This document shows positions 1 through 6,392 of a stretch of DNA of 10,743 nt, one piece after another (positions within the stretch are counted from its first letter, which is position 1; each line of letters starts with the position of its first letter). The position numbers were made by a program, and so were the translations under genes. Source of the stretch: Spirochaetaceae bacterium (GTDB taxonomy: Bacteria; Spirochaetota; Spirochaetia; Treponematales; Breznakiellaceae); the NCBI GenBank assembly GCA_031278935.1, contig JAITJK010000145.1:1-10743 (forward strand), read 5' to 3'. The notes under the pieces are model-generated. The model saw only the letters and a list, made by a program, of their open reading frames with translations, had not been told where the DNA came from and searched no databases.

Positions 1-1
1 C

Positions 2-1060
2 CCCATCGGAACCGGGCCCTTCCGGGTGAAACAGCTTGACGTAAATCAGCAGCTTATCGTCGAGCCAAACCCCTACTTCTACGGGGTGAAGTCGCCGTTC
101 AAGCAGATAACCATCCTGACGATTGACGAACAGGCGGCCCTTGCGGCGGCCAAATCCGGGCAGTTGGATGTGGTGATGGTGAATCCTGAGTACGCGCTGG
201 AGAACGTAAAGGGGATGCATAGAGAAACCATCAAAACCGCAGATAACCGGGGCTTCAACCTGCCCACGATTCCCGAAACCCAGAACGCGTCGGGGGCCGT
301 AGTGGGTAACAACGTAACCTGCGATCCCGCAGTCAGGCGGGCCCTCAACATCGGGATCAGCCGGCAAACCATCATCGACAACGCCCTGAATGGCATCGGT
401 ACAGCAAGTTGGGTCCGCTTCGAGGGACTGCCCTGGGCCGGCGAGGAGCCGCCCTTGCGGGACGGCCAGGTCGAGGAGGCCAAGCGGACTCTGGAAGCGG
501 CGGGTTGGAAGATCGGGCCAGATGGCATACGGGTGAAAGAGGGCCTGCGCTGTGAGTTCCGCATCACCGGCCGTACCGACGACTTACAGCGCTACAACCT
601 GGCGGTGGCCCTCTCGGAAAACGCCAAGCCTCTGGGCATCAACATCATCGCCGAGTCGATGGATTGGGCTTCTGCACAAAAAATTGCCCGGAATGTGCCC
701 ACCTGCATCGGCACCGGAGATTACAGCTATCGGGACGTGTTTAACGCCTTTCATTCGTCCTACGGAGGTATAGACACGGTGAGCCTAAGCAATAGCTCCC
801 TGTACCATAATCCCACGGTGGACGCCTATCTTGAGGAGATGATTGGGGCAAAATCCGAGGCCGAGGCCATAGACTTCGCAAAAAAGGCCCAGTACGACGG
901 AACCACTGGGGCGAATGTGGACTTTCCCTATCTCTGGCTGGTCAACATCGACCATGCCTACTTCGTGCGGGACGGTCTTAGCATCGGCGTTCAGCGGATT
1001 CATCCCCACGGGCACGGGGTGCCGATCATCCAGAACCTGAATGAATGGCAGTACCGGTGA
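2..1060 (+). CDS. ABC transporter solute-binding protein, family 5 (peptide/nickel/opine), C-terminal part
   Basis: This is the extracytoplasmic ligand receptor of the importer encoded downstream. The frame is open to the left edge, so the N-terminus, including any signal peptide or lipobox, is missing. About 352 residues are visible, against roughly 500-550 for the family. The first codons give GTGPFRVKQL, the hallmark of SBP_bac_5 proteins just before the second-lobe strand, so the GTG at 26 is an internal valine and not a start. Further family features are the segment around VRRALNIGISR and the C-terminal DFPYLWLVNIDHAYFV. The C-terminus carries an unusual His cluster, HPHGHG, at 1001-1018. 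The stop overlaps the next gene. The ligand cannot be read from the sequence; the class covers oligopeptides, nickel and opine-type metallophores, and the His cluster makes a metal or metal complex a reasonable inference only. Confidence 0.9.
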   Translation, partial: PIGTGPFRVKQLDVNQQLIVEPNPYFYGVKSPFKQITILTIDEQAALAAAKSGQLDVVMVNPEYALENVKGMHRETIKTADNRGFNLPTIPETQNASGAVVGNNVTCDPAVRRALNIGISRQTIIDNALNGIGTASWVRFEGLPWAGEEPPLRDGQVEEAKRTLEAAGWKIGPDGIRVKEGLRCEFRITGRTDDLQRYNLAVALSENAKPLGINIIAESMDWASAQKIARNVPTCIGTGDYSYRDVFNAFHSSYGGIDTVSLSNSSLYHNPTVDAYLEEMIGAKSEAEAIDFAKKAQYDGTTGANVDFPYLWLVNIDHAYFVRDGLSIGVQRIHPHGHGVPIIQNLNEWQYR

Positions 1061-2040
1061 AAGCCCTGCAAAAGGCCGCAGCGGTCCTGCTCCGGATGGT
1101 CCTTTTGCTCCTGGGGGTGAGTTTTTTTAGTTTTATCCTGATCGTCTCCGCGCCGGTTGATCCCGTAACGGCTTTTGTCGGCGCGGAGTCCGGGGTTTCC
1201 GAGGAGCAGAAGGCCCTAGTGGCCGAATACTGGGGGCTCAACCAGACTCCCGTGGAACGCTATAGGACCTGGCTCTCCCACGTACTCAAGGGGGATATGG
1301 GTATGTCCCTGGCGTTCAAACGGCCGGTAAGCGCGATCCTGAGGGAGCGGGTATCCGCTTCCCTGGCCCTCATGTTCAGCGCCTGGATATGCTCAGGCGT
1401 GTTGGGTTTCATGCTCGGTGTGGCCTGCGGGGCACGGCCCTACAGCCTCTTTGATAAGTTGGTGCGGACCTTTTGTTTCGTCCTTTCCTCCACGCCGGTA
1501 TTCTGGATAGGCCTTTTGTTCCTCATGTTTTTTTCGGTTTATCTCGGCTGGTTGCCCCTGGGACTGTCCGTGCCGGTGGGAAAAATGGCAAGGGACGTTA
1601 CCCTCACCGACCGGATATACCACCTCATCCTCCCGGCTTGTACCTTGAGCATCACCGGGGTAGCCTCCATTGCGCTCCACACCCGGCAAAAACTCATAGA
1701 CGTGCTGGAAAGCGATTACGCCCTGTTTGCCCGGGCTCGGGGAGAGCGGGGCTGGCAGCTTATACGGCGGCATGGCCTACGAAACGTCGCCATTCCGGCG
1801 GTAACCGTGCAATTTGCGTCTTTCAGTGAACTCTTCGGCGGTTCGGTGCTGGCGGAAAACGTATTCTCCTATCCCGGCCTCGGCAGCGCGGTAAGTCTTG
1901 CGGGGAACCAGGGAGATCTGCCCTTATTTCTGGGGGTGGCCCTCTTCTCAGCCCTCTTTGTCTTTGTAGGTAACCTCACGGCCAATATGCTCTATGGCCT
2001 AGTCAACCCGGAAATCCGCGAAGGAAACGTCCCCGTATGA
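1045..2040 (+). CDS. ABC importer permease 1 (DppB/NikB type)
   Basis: This is an inner-membrane permease subunit of the cluster 5 importer, 331 residues, the usual size for DppB/NikB. About six hydrophobic segments are visible, near residues 12-35, 105-128, 140-172, 192-212, 245-270 and 293-318. The TPVFWIG motif at 150-156 and the EAA-type cytoplasmic loop ARARGERGW at 230-238 followed by LRNVAIPAV are diagnostic; this loop docks on the ATPases. The PGLG near residue 277 is also typical. The ATG at 1045 overlaps the upstream gene by 16 bp. An in-frame GTG at 1057, which overlaps the upstream TGA as GTGA, is an alternative start that would remove four residues. Neither has a clear Shine-Dalgarno sequence, so translation is probably coupled. 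The 3' end overlaps permease 2 as ATGA. Confidence 0.93.
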   Translation: MAVPVKALQKAAAVLLRMVLLLLGVSFFSFILIVSAPVDPVTAFVGAESGVSEEQKALVAEYWGLNQTPVERYRTWLSHVLKGDMGMSLAFKRPVSAILRERVSASLALMFSAWICSGVLGFMLGVACGARPYSLFDKLVRTFCFVLSSTPVFWIGLLFLMFFSVYLGWLPLGLSVPVGKMARDVTLTDRIYHLILPACTLSITGVASIALHTRQKLIDVLESDYALFARARGERGWQLIRRHGLRNVAIPAVTVQFASFSELFGGSVLAENVFSYPGLGSAVSLAGNQGDLPLFLGVALFSALFVFVGNLTANMLYGLVNPEIREGNVPV

Positions 2041-2858
2041 AATACAACCGGAGAACCAAAACAATCATTCTCACCGGCGTCATGGTGCTATTGATCGCCA
2101 CGGTGGCTATTGCGGGTCTCGTGATGGACCCGGCCCGGTACGGCCCCAATTATGCGGCCAAGCGGCTGCCCCCGTCCTGGTCCCACCTGTTTGGTACGGA
2201 TTATCTGGGCCGGGATATGTTCAGCCGTACGGTGAAGGGGCTTTCCACCAGCATACTCATCGGAACCCTGGCCGCCACGGTGAGCGCCGGTATTGCGCTT
2301 TCCCTGGGACTCGCGGCGGCCACCATAGGGGGGCTGGCGGACAAGATCGTCGGGTATGTGGTTGACCTGATGATGGGCATACCCCACATGGTGTTGCTTA
2401 TCATCATCGCTTTCCTTTTAGGCCGGGGTCTGCAGGGGGTCATCCTCGGCGTGGCGCTGACCCATTGGCCGAATCTTACCCGGGTAATCCGTGCGGAGGT
2501 ACTCCAGGTGCGGGAGGCTCCCTTTGTCCAAAGCGCCCGGCAATTGGGAAAATCTCCCCTGAAGATAGCGTTAGACCATATCTTGCCCCATGTGCTGCCC
2601 CAGGGTATCATCGGTCTCATCCTGCTGTTCCCCCACGCGATTCTGCACGAGGCGGGCATCACCTTTCTGGGCTTCGGCCTTTCGGTGGATACCCCAGCCA
2701 TCGGCATCATCCTCTCGGAATCCATGAAACATATTGCCCTGGGTATGTGGTGGCTCGTATTTTTCCCTGGGGGGATGCTGGTAACCCTGGTCATGCTCTT
2801 CGATAAGCTGGGAGAACAGGTGAAGCTGCTCCTCGACCCGGTACGGGCCCAGGAGTAA
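2037..2858 (+). CDS. ABC importer permease 2 (DppC/NikC type)
   Basis: This is the second permease subunit, 273 residues, which would form a heterodimeric channel with permease 1. The N-terminus has one membrane segment (about 9-29), then the typical periplasmic stretch with HLFGTDYLGRDMFSR at 50-64, a family hallmark. Further membrane segments lie near 72-100, 104-128, 132-143, 187-215 and 236-256. The EAA-type loop around residues 160-184 (VQSARQLGKS, then LPHVLPQ) is the ATPase contact. AGITFLGFGL at 206-215 and the terminal KLGEQVKLLLDP are typical of NikC-like members. The ATG overlaps the previous stop by 4 bp (ATGA), so expression is coupled. An AGGAG at the end of this gene (2851-2855) serves as ribosome binding site for the next one. 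Confidence 0.93.
   Translation: MKYNRRTKTIILTGVMVLLIATVAIAGLVMDPARYGPNYAAKRLPPSWSHLFGTDYLGRDMFSRTVKGLSTSILIGTLAATVSAGIALSLGLAAATIGGLADKIVGYVVDLMMGIPHMVLLIIIAFLLGRGLQGVILGVALTHWPNLTRVIRAEVLQVREAPFVQSARQLGKSPLKIALDHILPHVLPQGIIGLILLFPHAILHEAGITFLGFGLSVDTPAIGIILSESMKHIALGMWWLVFFPGGMLVTLVMLFDKLGEQVKLLLDPVRAQE
2851..2855 (+). promoter_or_regulatory. Ribosome binding site of ATPase 1
   Basis: AGGAG lies six bases before the ATG at 2862 and overlaps the last codons of permease 2, whose stop is at 2856-2858. It fixes the start of ATPase 1. Confidence 0.8.
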
Positions 2859-2861
2859 GCT

Positions 2862-3791
2862 ATGGCAGATGCAGCGCAGCCTGAGCTCCTGGAAGTACGA
2901 GAGCTGTCCATAGGGTTTCGCCGGTATGACCGGGGGCTTGAACAGCGGGAACTTCAGGTGATCCGCCAGGTAAGTGTACCGGTCAAGGAGGGAGAGATCG
3001 TGGCTGTCGTCGGCGCTTCGGGGTCCGGGAAAAGCCTCCTCGCCCATGCGATTATGGGGATCCTACCGGCCAACGCCCAGGTTTCCGGGGAAATTCGCTA
3101 CCAGGGGGAGCCTATGACCGCAGCGCTGCGGCAAAGGATCTGTGGCCAGGAACTTGCCCTGGCGCCTCAGTCCCTAACCTACCTGGATCCCCTGATGAAA
3201 ACCGGGAAACAAATCCAGGGACCTTACGGCAGTGAGGAAAAACGGAAACGCATTTTTCAACGCTACGAACTGGCGGAAAAAGCCGCAAAACAATACCCCT
3301 TCCAGCTCTCCGGAGGTATGTCCCGCCGGATTCTCATTGCCACGGCGGTCATAGGGGAGGCAAAACTCATTATCGCCGATGAACCGACTCCGGGTATGAC
3401 CTTGGCCACGGCCAAGCGGGTTATGGCCCATTTCCGGGAACTGGCGGACCAGGGCTCAGGGATCCTGCTTATCACCCATGACATTGACCTTGCTCTGGCC
3501 TGTGCGGACCGTATCGCCGTTTTGTATGCCGGCAGCACGGTGGAAATCGCGGAGGCTGCGGATTTCAGCGCCGGCCCTGCTTCTCTGCGACACCCCTACT
3601 CCCGGGCACTCTGGCAGGCTATTCCGCAAAACGGCTTTGTCCCGATTCCCGGCAACCAGCCCTACCCGGACGCGCTGCCGGCGGGCTGCGGGTTTGCCCC
3701 TCGCTGTCCTCAAAGAACCAGGGAATGTGATGCCCCGGTACCCTTACGGGCATTCCGGGATGGGGAGGTGCGTTGTGTCTGGGCTACATAA
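2862..3791 (+). CDS. ABC importer ATPase 1 with oligopeptide-type C-terminal domain (DppD/NikD type)
   Basis: This is a cytoplasmic ATP-hydrolysing subunit of 309 residues. The Walker A motif GASGSGKS is at 51-58, the Q-loop Gln at 103, the signature LSGGM at 149-153, Walker B with catalytic Glu174 in LIIADE, and the switch His at 206 in LLITHD. The D-loop position reads TPGMT instead of the usual SALD, so the D-loop Asp is absent. Residues from about 240 form the oligopeptide/dipeptide-transporter C-terminal domain, beginning LRHPYSRAL, with four cysteines (276, 282, 289, 305) in the spacing that this domain often shows. The start is set by AGGAG at 2851-2855, six bases before the ATG. The gene lies 3 bp after permease 2 and overlaps ATPase 2 by 17 bp. 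It should pair with ATPase 2 as a heterodimer. Confidence 0.93.
   Translation: MADAAQPELLEVRELSIGFRRYDRGLEQRELQVIRQVSVPVKEGEIVAVVGASGSGKSLLAHAIMGILPANAQVSGEIRYQGEPMTAALRQRICGQELALAPQSLTYLDPLMKTGKQIQGPYGSEEKRKRIFQRYELAEKAAKQYPFQLSGGMSRRILIATAVIGEAKLIIADEPTPGMTLATAKRVMAHFRELADQGSGILLITHDIDLALACADRIAVLYAGSTVEIAEAADFSAGPASLRHPYSRALWQAIPQNGFVPIPGNQPYPDALPAGCGFAPRCPQRTRECDAPVPLRAFRDGEVRCVWAT
3762..3768 (+). promoter_or_regulatory. Ribosome binding site deciding the GTG start of ATPase 2
   Basis: GGGGAGG ends six bases before GTG 3775. It lies inside the end of ATPase 1 and is the reason for choosing this start over the many upstream in-frame start codons. Confidence 0.75.
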
Positions 3792-4413
3792 ACTCGAAGG
3801 AAAAAACATTACCTTCGCCTATGGCCGGGAGAAACTCCTTTTGGACCGGTGCTCGATTACCCTGCATAGGGGCGAGCGTCTTGCCCTTGTTGGGCCTTCA
3901 GGGTGTGGTAAAAGTACCCTGGCCCGGATTCTTGCGGGGTATCTCAAGCCCGGTTCCGGAGGGGTTTTCCTGGACGGCAAACCCCTCCCACCGAAAGGCT
4001 ATTGTCCGGTGCAGCTCATCTACCAGCACCCGGAAAAAGCGGTAAACCCCCGGCTTACCCTGGGGAAAACCCTGGCCGAGAGCTGGAAACCCGACGAAGT
4101 CTTCCTTTCCCGCATGGGCATCGAAGCGCCCTGGCTGGAACGCTACCCCCGGGAATTGTCAGGCGGTGAAATTCAGCGTTTCTGTATTGCCCGGGCCCTA
4201 GGCCCTGAGACCCGGTTTCTCATTGCTGATGAGATGAGCGCCATGCTAGACGTGATCACCCAGGCCCAGATATGGAAGACCCTCCTGGAAATCGTTGAGC
4301 AACGGCAGTTGGGGCTTCTTATGATCACGCACAACCCCTATCTAGCATCTGCGGTGAGCGCGCCTGTGGTGGACCTAGAAGGGGGCTGCATTGGTGAGGT
4401 ATCAGGACTTTGA
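3775..4413 (+). CDS. ABC importer ATPase 2 (NikE type, short)
   Basis: This is the second ATPase of the importer, 212 residues when started at GTG 3775. The frame is open much further upstream, inside ATPase 1, but the GTG follows GGGGAGG at 3762-3768 by six bases and the protein then begins like other members, so the upstream part is not coding. An in-frame ATG at 3760 is the main alternative. Walker A GPSGCGKS is at 40-47, the Q-loop Gln at 84, LSGGE at 128-132, Walker B FLIADE ending in Glu153, D-loop SAMLD at 155-159 and switch His at 186. The protein lacks the oligopeptide C-terminal domain, so it is shorter than E. coli NikE. Last gene of the operon; a convergent intergenic region follows. 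Confidence 0.9.
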   Translation: MSGLHKLEGKNITFAYGREKLLLDRCSITLHRGERLALVGPSGCGKSTLARILAGYLKPGSGGVFLDGKPLPPKGYCPVQLIYQHPEKAVNPRLTLGKTLAESWKPDEVFLSRMGIEAPWLERYPRELSGGEIQRFCIARALGPETRFLIADEMSAMLDVITQAQIWKTLLEIVEQRQLGLLMITHNPYLASAVSAPVVDLEGGCIGEVSGL

Positions 4414-4508
4414 ACCCCACAACACCCCACTACGACCCAGGGCAGGTGGCGTAGGGCTGTGCGGCGGCGACGCAAACCATAAGACTCTAATATCCAAGCC
4501 TGCACAAG

Positions 4509-4527
4509 AAGCGGGAGCGCCCCGCTT
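4509..4527. terminator. Possible bidirectional terminator hairpin
   Basis: AAGCGGG and CCCGCTT form a perfect 7-bp stem around the 5-base loop AGCGC. On the plus strand it is followed by only TCT, so the U-tract is poor; on the minus strand the tail reads TTCTTG with the stem's end. It sits between two convergent operons, the right place for a shared terminator, but it is also part of a repeat found again at 8178-8231. Confidence 0.45.
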
Positions 4528-4565
4528 TCTAAGCCCGCAGCCAGTCGCGGCATTTAAACTCCCGC
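4509..4565 (-). repeat. Hairpin-type intergenic repeat, copy A
   Basis: Read on the minus strand this shares an 11-base identical core (CCGCGACTGGC) with 8178-8231, and flanking similarity on both sides: a GGGGTT-AA-T-like stretch before it and TTAG then GGGCGC and CCCGC after it. In both copies the far end is palindromic. Differences between copies are mostly transitions. Both copies lie in convergent intergenic gaps. Confidence 0.55.
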
Positions 4566-4594
4566 TGACGGACGGCCCATAAGGGACCTTAACC

Positions 4595-5299
4595 CTACTG
4601 GCAGGCGGTGATGAGGGCTAGGTCGAGCATTTGGGTGAAGGCGGTCTGGCGTTCTTCGGCGGTGGTTTGTTCATGGCTAATGAGACTGTCCGAGATGGTC
4701 AGCAAGGCCAGAGCTTCCCGCCGGTATTTCGCCGCGAGGGTATAGAGTTCAGCGCACTCCATTTCTACCGCGAGACAGCCGAACCGGGCCCAGAGCTTCC
4801 ATTCTTCAGGGTCTTCAGGGTAAAAACTATCCGAAGAAACCACCGTACCTACATGAGGTGAAAGACTCCGGGTAAGGGCAGCGTCATAGGCGGTTTTGAG
4901 CAAAGAGAAAGACGCCGCAGGAGCAAAAGTCCGCCCGCCAAAACGAATTTGGTTCATCCCGGAATCCGTAGAGGCCGCTAAGGCTATCACCAGGTCCCGA
5001 AGATGCAGACCCTCCTGAAGCGCCCCAGCCGTACCGATGCGGATGGCCCGCTTTACCCCAAAATCTTGAAATAATTCATTCACGTAAATGGAAAGCGAGG
5101 GCATCCCCATCCCCGTGCCTTGAACCGATACCCGACGCCCCTGGTAGAGCCCGGTATAGCCGAACATGTTCCGTACCCGGTTGTATTGATGCACATCCTG
5201 GAGCATCGTTTCCGCGATGAACTGGGCCCGCAAAGGGTCTCCAGGAAGCAGCACCGTCTCGGCAATATCCCCCGGCTTGGCCGCAATATGAATAGACAT
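4595..5299 (-). CDS. deoD: Purine nucleoside phosphorylase, DeoD type
   Basis: This cytoplasmic enzyme splits purine (deoxy)nucleosides with phosphate into the base and (deoxy)ribose 1-phosphate, for purine salvage. At 234 residues it is close to E. coli DeoD (239). With the ATG at 5299 the numbering falls on the known active-site positions: His4, Gly20, Arg24 (GDPLRA), Arg43, Arg87 in IRIGTAG, the VEMEC segment with Glu179-Met180-Glu181, Ser203-Asp204 (general acid) and Arg217. This agreement, plus AGGAGG at 5304-5309, selects the start; an in-frame ATG at 5329 would add ten residues encoded by a hairpin and is unlikely. The usual Ser90 is Thr. The gene lies 42 bp after metA on the same strand and is probably cotranscribed with it, which is not an obvious functional pairing. 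Confidence 0.96.
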   Translation of the reverse strand: MSIHIAAKPGDIAETVLLPGDPLRAQFIAETMLQDVHQYNRVRNMFGYTGLYQGRRVSVQGTGMGMPSLSIYVNELFQDFGVKRAIRIGTAGALQEGLHLRDLVIALAASTDSGMNQIRFGGRTFAPAASFSLLKTAYDAALTRSLSPHVGTVVSSDSFYPEDPEEWKLWARFGCLAVEMECAELYTLAAKYRREALALLTISDSLISHEQTTAEERQTAFTQMLDLALITACQ

Positions 5300-5303
5300 A
5301 AAA

Positions 5304-5309
5304 CCTCCT
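5304..5309 (-). promoter_or_regulatory. Ribosome binding site of deoD
   Basis: AGGAGG on the minus strand lies four bases (TTTT) before the ATG at 5299, one base downstream of the perfect hairpin at 5311-5327. Confidence 0.75.
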
Positions 5310-5310
5310 A

Positions 5311-5327
5311 GCATACGCATCGTATGC
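5311..5327 (-). promoter_or_regulatory. Perfect 7-bp inverted repeat in front of the deoD ribosome binding site
   Basis: On the minus strand GCATACG and CGTATGC form a perfect stem around the three bases ATG. It fills most of the 42-base gap between metA and deoD and ends one base before TAGGAGG. It could be an mRNA hairpin that tunes deoD translation or stabilises a processed 5' end, or a 17-bp operator for a dimeric repressor. It is not a terminator: no U-tract follows except TTTT just before the start codon. Confidence 0.55.
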
Positions 5328-5341
5328 ACCGCATAGTCGGA

Positions 5342-6253
5342 CTAAAGATACTCCAGATCATAGGGAGTCTCTTGATACACCAAATTAAGCCAGTTAGAAA
5401 AGAAAAGATGCGCGTGAGCCCGCCAGCAGACCACCGGATTCCGGGAGGGATCATCCTCGGGATAGTAGTTCTTGGGGATCCTTATGGGACAGCCCCGACT
5501 TAGGTCTCGCCGATATTCCCGGTCTAAGGTCAAAGGATCGTACTCCAGATGGCCTGTAACGTATATTTCCCGGCCTTCCCGGGCGGTAATGATAAAGGCC
5601 CCGGCTTCGTCTCCGGCGGCCTGTATGGTCAAAGCCGCCGTGGCGGCCAGGACCGCTTGGTCGCTTTCCGTATACCGAGACTGGGGGGCCCGGAATTCAT
5701 CGTCAAAACCATGAAAGAGCATCTGCCGCCGTTCCTTCACTTTATGGGGAAAAATCCCGAAGAGCTTTTGCCCCAGCTCCCGCTTGGGTATGCCGTAGCG
5801 GTGATACAAGGCGGCCTGAGCGCCCCAGCAGATATGCAAGGTGGACCACACGTTCTTTGTCGCATAGTCCAAAACCTCGATCAATTCCCGCCAGTAATCC
5901 ACTTCCTCAAAACCCAGGGTCTCCACAGGCGCGCCGGTGATGATGAGGCCGTCAAAGCGCTCATCCTTAATGCACTCCGAGTTCCGGTAAAACCGCTCAA
6001 GATGTCCCGGTGGAGCGTTGCGAGACTCGTGGCTCCCCATGCGGAGAAACGTTATATCCACCTGCAAGGGACTGTTGCTCAAGAGCCTGAGTAATTGGAT
6101 TTCCGTGTCCAAGGTGGTGGGCATCAGATTAACAATAGCCACCTTGAGGGGCCTAATATCCTGATGCAAGGCCCGGACGTCGGCCATAACAAAGACGTTT
6201 TCCTCTTTAAGGGCCTTATAGGCCGGTAACGCGATAGGGATATTGATAGGCAT
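5342..6253 (-). CDS. metA: Homoserine O-acyltransferase MetA, predicted acetyl-type
   Basis: MetA activates homoserine by acyl transfer from acyl-CoA, the first committed step of methionine synthesis in the cytoplasm. The 303-residue protein matches the family closely and its numbering coincides with the E. coli enzyme: nucleophile Cys142 in HICWGAQ, His235 and Glu237 in GHLEYD. Position 111 is Glu (TGAPVETL), which in the Bacillus cereus enzyme is associated with acetyl-CoA use, whereas E. coli has Gly and uses succinyl-CoA. The oxyanion-side motif reads LMPTTLDTE, with Thr at position 47 where Lys is usual. The ATG at 6253 is the first start after an in-frame TAG at 6260-6262; no good Shine-Dalgarno is visible, only GGGGG eleven bases upstream. 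It is first in a probable metA-deoD transcript. Confidence 0.95.
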   Translation of the reverse strand: MPINIPIALPAYKALKEENVFVMADVRALHQDIRPLKVAIVNLMPTTLDTEIQLLRLLSNSPLQVDITFLRMGSHESRNAPPGHLERFYRNSECIKDERFDGLIITGAPVETLGFEEVDYWRELIEVLDYATKNVWSTLHICWGAQAALYHRYGIPKRELGQKLFGIFPHKVKERRQMLFHGFDDEFRAPQSRYTESDQAVLAATAALTIQAAGDEAGAFIITAREGREIYVTGHLEYDPLTLDREYRRDLSRGCPIRIPKNYYPEDDPSRNPVVCWRAHAHLFFSNWLNLVYQETPYDLEYL

Positions 6254-6381
6254 AGGGTACTATGCCCCCGTTTGGGAAAAAATACAAGGCGCCGGCGGAT
6301 GGTTAGGCTGGTCAGCCACTCCGCTACAGAGGTGCAGGCCCGGATGGACAAAATACCAAGGCTCAGTATAGTATAGCACTG
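6254..6381. other. Divergent intergenic region between metA and the redox operon
   Basis: This 128-bp gap holds overlapping divergent promoters near 6345-6392. If these are used, metA has a leader of roughly 105 bases. The leader includes a short inverted repeat (GGCTG and CAGCC at 6306-6317) and, nearer metA, a T-rich stretch on the minus strand. I could not fold it into a known SAM riboswitch or T-box. Confidence 0.6.
6345..6372 (+). promoter_or_regulatory. Candidate promoter of the redox operon
   Basis: TGGACA at 6345-6350 and TATAGT at 6367-6372 are separated by 16 bases, a fair housekeeping-type promoter. Transcription would begin about at 6379, only a few bases before the ATG at 6382, so the first gene could have a leaderless message. 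No ribosome binding site is visible before that ATG, which fits. Confidence 0.5.
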
Positions 6382-6392
6382 ATGGATGTAAA
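6365..6392 (-). promoter_or_regulatory. Candidate promoter of metA
   Basis: On the minus strand TTTACA (6392 to 6387) and TATACT (6370 to 6365) are separated by 16 bases. The -10 box overlaps that of the divergent promoter, so the two polymerases would compete for the AGTATAGTATAG core. Confidence 0.5.

Larger units (their letters stand above)
4414..4594. other. Convergent intergenic region
   Basis: The region separates the 3' ends of the ABC operon (plus) and the metA-deoD pair (minus). I see no gene in it. A short open frame starting at 4391 has no family features. The region holds a hairpin (4509-4527) inside a repeat copy (4509-4565), and GCAGGTGGCGTAGGG near 4443-4457, which weakly resembles the repeat at 9883-9942. 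Confidence 0.7.

Noticed and set aside
2201..2911. A 236-residue minus-strand open frame opposite permease 2
   Set aside because: It is antisense to a well-supported permease and full of Ser, Arg and Pro; no motif or ribosome binding site.
3478..3774. Upstream extension of the ATPase 2 reading frame
   Set aside because: It runs inside ATPase 1 in another frame and its product has no ABC features; the ribosome binding site at 3762-3768 and family-like N-terminus place the start at 3775.
4391..4582. A 63-residue plus-strand frame across the convergent gap
   Set aside because: It overlaps the end of ATPase 2, crosses the hairpin and repeat, and has no family similarity or ribosome binding site.
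5300..5329. N-terminal extension of DeoD from ATG 5329
   Set aside because: The extra ten residues are encoded by the hairpin; the ATG at 5299 has AGGAGG before it and gives the known active-site numbering.
6300..6345. tRNA-like stretch (GTAGCGGAGTGGCTGACC on the minus strand)
   Set aside because: It resembles a D-arm only; no acceptor stem, anticodon arm or T-arm can be assembled around it.
6254..6364. SAM riboswitch or T-box in the metA leader
   Set aside because: The leader is long enough, but I find neither the conserved SAM-I sequence blocks nor a T-box sequence. A covariance-model search would decide.
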